Below, one piece after another: positions 17,500-22,752 of a stretch of 22,752 nt of DNA. Under the pieces are notes generated by a model. It had not been told where the DNA came from, ran no database searches, and saw nothing but the letters and a program-made list of their open reading frames with translations. This stretch comes from Corallochytrium limacisporum (lineage: Eukaryota; Opisthokonta). The position numbers and the translations under genes were made by a program. The stretch is from contig PDIP01000016.1 of assembly GCA_002811645.1 (NCBI GenBank), positions 225,990 through 248,741 of the forward strand, given 5' to 3'. Numbering within the stretch: the first letter of the stretch is position 1; the number at the start of each line of letters is the position of its first letter.

Positions 17500-17519
17500 C
17501 CTTCGAATTAAATCGAAGG
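17500..17519 (+). other. 7-bp hairpin in the probable BLTP3 leader
   Basis: CCTTCGA at 17500-17506 pairs with TCGAAGG at 17513-17519 around a 6-nt AT loop, 47 bp before the ATG. It is short and could be chance. Confidence 0.4.
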
Positions 17520-17565
17520 TTAGGAGAATAGCAAACGAAGTCCGTGTGAGACGTTTTCCACAACA

Positions 17566-20500
17566 ATGACGAGTGTGATTAAAAAGAAATTGATTGCGGG
17601 TCTTGGCCGTTTCACCAAGAACCTGCAGCCCAGTGATGTAGATATTAGCATCATGAAGGGAACCGGCTATCTTAAGGAGGTCGAGCTTGATGAAGTATAT
17701 CTCCAGGCCAGTATGTTTCTGCCTGCATGCTTCCGTATTGTAAAGGCGTCCGCCGAGGACATTGGCATCAGCCTCAGTTTTACAAAGATCCAAAGGGAGC
17801 CAGTTGTACTTAACGTGGGCCGTGTCAACGTCGTCATCGAGGTATGTGAGGACAAACAGAAGAACCTCGATCTTTTGCGGCAAATGGCAGAGTGTGAGGT
17901 AGCTAAAGGGACTATCGTTAAGTATGGATTCATCGAAAAGGTGATTGATGGTCTGACGTTGAACGTGAAGCGCACGAAGGTGGACATTCGTGGATCCTAC
18001 CCGGGTTGTCCTATTCAGACTATTTTGGCCATTGACATTGATTCAATGAGCCTGCGGGCTGCGGATGCATCCTTCTTGCCTGTAACTGACATTCGCAAGG
18101 CGATTCGACCCCGCGGAAACAGCATTATGGTCGGACGGCAGCTGACCATGGGCACCGCAGCCTTTAGTATCATTCCCAAAGGCGAGGACAAGAAGGATGA
18201 TTCAACGATCTACCTTTCGCCGGTGACGGTCAATGTGGAAGTGAAGCGTGAAACCGCGACTTCAGAAGTGTTGGCAGCGCGTCTAGTAATGCTTCTGGAA
18301 TCCCTGGCCTTCTCTCTGAGCCGCAGCCAGCTGGTCGCAATGGCTTTATTCACGCATCTTATTGATCAGCTGCTCTACGAAAACGCAGTGGCCATGGTGA
18401 ACGAGGACAAGGAAGAGTATCGCAAGGAGGCCATGCGTCGAAGCAATCCAGACCTTCAAGTTGAAAAAGAAAAGGACGCAGAGAGCATGGACGGAGACGC
18501 CCTGGAAGGTCTGGAGCCAGCAGCAGGCGACATTCCGGATGTCAGCGAGAGCACGTTCAGTGTAGAGGCTGCCGTTGCCATTGTCCGTCTGACTGACGAA
18601 AGAGGGGCATTCAGCATGCTTCAGGGTGACAATTTGCATTTAGAATTTATGCCGGGTCGGAGCTACAACTCTCTTGGCAACGATTGGATCGAGGGATTGC
18701 ATCTATTGCCCCCAGATGAGTCGCAGAAGTTGGTGGAGCGCATTATTACTATTTCACTGACTAATTTGGCCGTAACACCCGCCCGCGACCGATTGGACCA
18801 CGCCGATGTTGGCCATACCATATTCTGTGTGAACAAGGGCAAGGAAGATCTGGAAATGCTGCGTATTGAACTCACCGAATATTTCCGTAAAGAGCCACTA
18901 TCACCTCAGTTCGAGCCCAAGGTCCGTCCCGCCGCGTGGATGCGGCTACAACCAATGCAGATGATGGCCGTCCCGAAACAGCTGATCGCGTTGCTCAAAT
19001 TTGTGACGCCCCTAATGTCGACATTCTCCTCAACTGCGCACCTCGCCCCGGAAACGCCTGCTGTGGACATGTCTGAAGTAAGTAGTCTATCGGACGCTGT
19101 TGCGATTCACATGGACTTTAACGTGGAGTTCCTGGGAGCGAACCTGGTTATTCCTCCTCTGACGCCGTCCATTGCCGAGGATGCCGTATCCTGCCTGTCC
19201 ATTGGGTGTGATCGTTTTGAGCTCAACTCTAAGCTCATGGACCAAGGTAACGCTGCTCTTGTTCATTGCCTGTCTCGCTGGTTGTTCACAGAGAGTGATA
19301 AGTTTCCGAACGATAATAATGCAGGTGACACCTGCCCATTCTTTGGCAACGGGGACAAGCTCGTGGACATGATGGAGCAGTTTCCAGTACGCCTGGCGGC
19401 ACGGGCACAGGACATTCATATATCATTTGGATCTCTGGATGACTTGAAAAAGGAAAGCTGTCTGCGCCTGCGTGACGTCGGTGTCCAGCTTCGTGCGGGT
19501 GATTTTGAGGGTGTGAAACAGGATATCCTTATGCTACACGCACCAGGGGAGATGTCAGTGGACTTTTTGCCGCACTATTTCTTCTTCCTACTGAAGACAG
19601 TCCGAGCGGCTCTGAAGCAGGACTACAGGAGTGCCATGGATGCTTTCAACGAGGTTGCAACATCGCTGGAGGGCAGCCCAGAACCAATTGTGAAGAAGAC
19701 AGAGGAACTCATAAGCTTTGACGACGACGTCACCGACGATGCCGTGGCACCGAAAACACCACCCGAACCTAAAGCGCTGTTGCTGCTAGGTACGTTCCCG
19801 AAATTTAGCATGGGAGGTGCGTCTGTCGGTGTGGACGTAAATGAGACTGACATCTTCTGTCAGATTGACTCTGAGAGGGTTACTTTGAAGACAGTGACGG
19901 GCTATCTGGGCATGACGGGAGCAAAGGAAAATGATGAAGCGGGTACCGTGGAAGAGGACAAAGTAGACCGTGTCCTGGTGCGGGCGTTGATGGATGAGCA
20001 GCATTCCAGTGTTAAAGTCTTGGCCCAGCACATCCATCTGTGGTTCACTGAAAAGCACACGGAGAAGCTCATGGAAATTTATGAGAAAATTCCTCCCAAG
20101 TTTAGCAGCGAGCTCGTGGAGAGCATCCAGGAGGCCTACGAGGCCTACCCGGCAGTCCTAGAAGACATGACCCCGCCAGCAAGCGCAGAAGTGGCGACAA
20201 AGTCTACGCGAGACAGTAATTTGGGTGCTCGGGCGGCCACCTTGCGAAATATTGAGACCGACTTTGACGTTGAAATCCTGGCACGTGCATGTCGCTTTGG
20301 CGTGTATGGCCGGAATCCTCTCTATCTGGACCAGACCATCCTGCGCAGACCTAAGGGCAGCAGCTGGTTCTTTGGCCCAGCTACAACGGACGACGAGATA
20401 TGCAAGTACATGAATCTGGCCATGAAAAATAATTGCAATGAAATGAGCGTGGATCAAAAGGTGCAGCGGCTTGATGCGCAAGTACAGAAGGAGGTCCAGA

Positions 20501-20784
20501 AGCGTCTCGTCTTGGAAGAGCAGATTCGGGCACTCCTTGAGGAAAAGAACAAACCGAAGACTGCGGAGAATGGTGACACCAGTGGCGCCAGAGAGCAAAT
20601 GACGGCCAATTTGAAAGCTGCTGCCGAGTCTATGGAGAAAGAGAATACTATGCTCATTCAAAAGATTGCTGAGCTTGAAGAGCAGAAGATGATTGAGCAA
20701 GAGAAACTCACAATGACATACATGGCCATGTTGGACGAAAAGGAAAACGAAATTGCCATGCTACGCAGAAAGGCAGGCATTTAA
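17566..20784 (+). CDS. BLTP3/SHIP164-type bridge-like lipid transfer protein
   Basis: The 1072-residue product begins with a chorein domain of the UHRF1BP1/UHRF1BP1L (BLTP3, SHIP164) kind. IIKKQ-like VIKKKL, GRFTKNL (14-20), GYLKEVELDE (34-43) and YGFIEKVIDG (about 119-128) line up with the human proteins. Members form a hydrophobic groove that carries phospholipids between membranes, and the animal proteins act on endosomal and early secretory vesicles. The chorein and beta-groove region fills most of the protein. It is broken by a charged Glu/Asp/Lys linker at about 275-325 and an acidic stretch at about 708-730 holding LISFD (715-719). The C-terminus is a Glu/Lys-rich coiled coil in two blocks (about 961-991 and 1010-1072). 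Human homologues are about 1440-1460 residues, so this is a compact version. An in-frame TAG at 17521 precedes the ATG. No transmembrane span is seen. Confidence 0.9.
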   Translation: MTSVIKKKLIAGLGRFTKNLQPSDVDISIMKGTGYLKEVELDEVYLQASMFLPACFRIVKASAEDIGISLSFTKIQREPVVLNVGRVNVVIEVCEDKQKNLDLLRQMAECEVAKGTIVKYGFIEKVIDGLTLNVKRTKVDIRGSYPGCPIQTILAIDIDSMSLRAADASFLPVTDIRKAIRPRGNSIMVGRQLTMGTAAFSIIPKGEDKKDDSTIYLSPVTVNVEVKRETATSEVLAARLVMLLESLAFSLSRSQLVAMALFTHLIDQLLYENAVAMVNEDKEEYRKEAMRRSNPDLQVEKEKDAESMDGDALEGLEPAAGDIPDVSESTFSVEAAVAIVRLTDERGAFSMLQGDNLHLEFMPGRSYNSLGNDWIEGLHLLPPDESQKLVERIITISLTNLAVTPARDRLDHADVGHTIFCVNKGKEDLEMLRIELTEYFRKEPLSPQFEPKVRPAAWMRLQPMQMMAVPKQLIALLKFVTPLMSTFSSTAHLAPETPAVDMSEVSSLSDAVAIHMDFNVEFLGANLVIPPLTPSIAEDAVSCLSIGCDRFELNSKLMDQGNAALVHCLSRWLFTESDKFPNDNNAGDTCPFFGNGDKLVDMMEQFPVRLAARAQDIHISFGSLDDLKKESCLRLRDVGVQLRAGDFEGVKQDILMLHAPGEMSVDFLPHYFFFLLKTVRAALKQDYRSAMDAFNEVATSLEGSPEPIVKKTEELISFDDDVTDDAVAPKTPPEPKALLLLGTFPKFSMGGASVGVDVNETDIFCQIDSERVTLKTVTGYLGMTGAKENDEAGTVEEDKVDRVLVRALMDEQHSSVKVLAQHIHLWFTEKHTEKLMEIYEKIPPKFSSELVESIQEAYEAYPAVLEDMTPPASAEVATKSTRDSNLGARAATLRNIETDFDVEILARACRFGVYGRNPLYLDQTILRRPKGSSWFFGPATTDDEICKYMNLAMKNNCNEMSVDQKVQRLDAQVQKEVQKRLVLEEQIRALLEEKNKPKTAENGDTSGAREQMTANLKAAAESMEKENTMLIQKIAELEEQKMIEQEKLTMTYMAMLDEKENEIAMLRRKAGI

Positions 20785-22752
20785 AACGACAGATTCCGCA
20801 CGACACACACAATACAGGATTTGAATACTTACAGCTCTCCTTTGTGCGCACTCCATGGGCTTCAGGGCATCACGGTCTGTGGTCGAAAGGACACGTCACA
20901 GTGAAGCAGAGCAGAGCTTCCAGATGGATTGTACAGCCTACCCTAGAGCCGAGCCGAGAAGGCCTTGAGCCTCAAGCAGTGGGGCGCCTCGAGAGGTCTG
21001 AATTTCCTGGTGTGGCCCTTCACTGCGCTTCCTCATTTGTTGGACTCGGCGTGTGAGCAAAACAACCCCTCCCCAAGAACCCCTCCCTCGTCAGTCGGAC
21101 AGCCAGTCTCCGCGGTACTAAGCTGGAATCATGTGGTTGCAGACACGGCGTCGTCACCTGTTCATCAAGCAACGACCATATAAACTATTCCCGGGAGCCC
21201 GCTGCTACGGACGAAGCAGGTATGACCAGTTATCTATCGTCTGCTTCGAGAAACAATAGCATTTCTCGAGGTGTGCCTTCTCAGCGGCATCAAAATGGAA
21301 GGATTGGTGCGGGTTCGGCAAGTCACGAGCGATTTGTGGAAAATCGATTGCACGCGGGCATCCACTGTGATTCTCAAGTATACAAGGGGACTGGCTTTCC
21401 TTCCATTTCATCAGCGAGGAAAAGAAAGTCTGTAAGAGGTCCTGCTGCACACCAGTGAGACATCCAGATGGCAGGTCAGAGTGAACTCTTGGGAAGCCTT
21501 ATTCTCCCCGTGTCATCCTACTCGACGAACTGGGTTCCTCCATGTACAAGTTTGAATTAGATTTCCGACTAAGTAGTTTCCTTGCTTCCACCAGTCCTTT
21601 TATTCGAAGCTTGCTATCCCAAGGACCGAATAGGCAGCCATCCACTGCAAACCCAGTGGCATGGTCTGAAGAGGTGTTCAATTTGAACATGGTGCCAACC
21701 AGATAAGAAAGCTAGCATCCTTAACTACACACCTATGCGCTCCTGTTAATAGTGTAGCCATGAAGACATTTCATTACCAGCTTTTCCGTATTATCGCAGT
21801 ACGGCGCTTGGTATTTCGACAGTATTGTTTGGGCTTCCCATGAGAATTTCTAAACCTACCCTGGTTTAAGCCGAAAAATTCATTTGCCAACGCCCCGGGC
21901 CGTCCTCAGCATTAGGCAAAAGGAGAAACGCTTCTGTTCAATTGGGCCTCTTCTCACACAGATACGCCTCCAATTTCTTACCGACGAAGTCCGTAAGTTT
22001 TTGGGACTGGTCTACGACATCAACGAAATAGCTTAAGTACGATACGTGCTGCGGGCGTACGAAATTTTATGACTCATGCGCAAGAAAACCGCACGTACAT
22101 CGAGGCCGCGACGAAATCGCAGCTGCTGGCACAACAGTGTCAAAAAAGCCAACCCGGAGTTCTCTAAAAATAGTCCGGAGCTCTGATGCCAACTCAGTAC
22201 CAGAATCCTATGGTTCCTTCTTTTTTTTCTTTCTTTTTTTTTTTTTTACCCCGCGCACTGAGTCCAGAAACACTCTGCACAACTGAATTCTCGAGGTGCG
22301 GACTCTTGCTCACTCCCAATAACGAAATTTGCTTCAAGTGATTTCCTAATATGGAATTTTATGAATAAATTTCTTTCTAGTTTTGGACAGTTGTTGTACA
22401 AGGGGCCCCGCGGAGGGTGTATCCGTGGTGGGTGAAAAAAATTCTTAAGTGTTCCCTTGAAGCCAAGGGGCCTAGTTGGAAAAGAAAGCAAGCCTTAGTG
22501 CACGTAAGGGACACCGGGATAGAAATGGGCCCGCTGGAGCACACCACCACAGTTTGCGTACCTTGTAGCCTTCTTGAAGAGCCGCACACAATGTGGAGAA
22601 CGGAAGAATAAGCCTTACCACCCTCTGTCTCATAATATTAGACCGAATCTATTCAAATCACATTCATTCGAATCCCGACCGCTGTGGCGGGAAACATTTT
22701 GCGCGTTCAAACTCAGCGTAGCCGACTCTATCCCCGAGCCAATTTTCAGTCC
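20785..22752. other. 3' flank without a supported gene
   Basis: No protein family or RNA gene was recognised in these 2 kb. The only ATG-initiated frame with a coding-like look is 21222-21458 (+), Ser/Arg-rich, 38 bp after a TATAAA and ending at a donor-like GTGAGA. Another, 21499-21690 (-), starts with ATG and encodes 63 residues of mixed composition. The frame at 22417-22611 (+) lacks an ATG start. A T-rich tract lies at about 22215-22247. The region may hold exons of a spliced gene that runs off the window, or degraded repeat sequence. Confidence 0.5.
22215..22247. repeat. Poly-T/pyrimidine tract
   Basis: A nearly pure T tract interrupted by a few C residues. On the minus strand it is poly-A, which could be the tail of a retrotransposed copy, but no target-site duplication or element body was found beside it. 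Confidence 0.7.

Larger units (their letters stand above)
16406..17565. other. GC-rich intergenic region GCN1/BLTP3
   Basis: The first 200 bp probably hold the GCN1 3' UTR. From about 16660 to 17280 the strand is dominated by C and G runs, including a self-complementary C/G block at 16785-16811 and an AAGC-type repeat at 17093-17120. A 221-codon minus-strand open frame here has no ATG start and a Pro/Gly/Ser-rich product, so it is treated as an artefact of GC bias. The last 100 bp hold a TATA-like element (17478-17483) and a small hairpin (17500-17519) in front of the next gene. Confidence 0.6.

Noticed and set aside
22417-22611. 64-codon plus-strand open frame near the right end
   Set aside because: It starts at GTG, which is not a usual eukaryotic start, and the product matches nothing recognised. 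It may be an exon fragment but cannot be supported.
22664-22690. tRNA T-loop-like TTCGAATCC near the right end
   Set aside because: The T-stem does not pair, and no anticodon or D arm was found upstream.

Overview
The window is nuclear DNA from a eukaryote, most likely a free-living or parasitic protist with a motile cilium or flagellum. Six protein-coding loci are supported. Five read as uninterrupted frames, including one of 8.4 kb, so the genome looks intron-poor. TGA and TAA act as stops, which fits the standard nuclear code. No bacterial-style operons, CRISPR arrays, rRNA, tRNA or intact mobile elements were found. The lineage cannot be fixed from this sequence alone.

Layout. 1-1472 is low-complexity, microsatellite-rich DNA with no gene. 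1473-3809 (-) encodes a large helical protein with a clear mitochondrial presequence and no recognised family. 3810-4751 is intergenic. 4752-5028 (+) is a MEIG1 homologue, a PACRG-binding cilium/sperm-tail protein, whose reading frame is broken by one extra base near 4941-4944. 5492-6028 (+) is UNC119, a carrier of myristoylated cargo to cilia. 6164-6775 (-) is RER1, the Golgi-to-ER retrieval receptor, convergent with UNC119. 6776-8023 is intergenic and ends in a cluster of very short upstream ORFs. 8024-16405 (+) is GCN1, the ribosome-bound activator of the GCN2 stress kinase. 16406-17565 is a GC-rich intergenic stretch. 17566-20784 (+) is a chorein-family bridge-like lipid transfer protein of the BLTP3/SHIP164 (UHRF1BP1) type. 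20785-22752 has no gene that can be supported.

Functionally the genes are mostly housekeeping: amino-acid stress sensing (GCN1), early secretory sorting (RER1), endosomal lipid transfer (BLTP3), and a neighbouring ciliary pair (MEIG1, UNC119). No new multi-gene system is evident. The observations most worth following are the MEIG1 frame break, which falls just before the residues needed for PACRG binding, and the upstream ORF cluster in front of GCN1.
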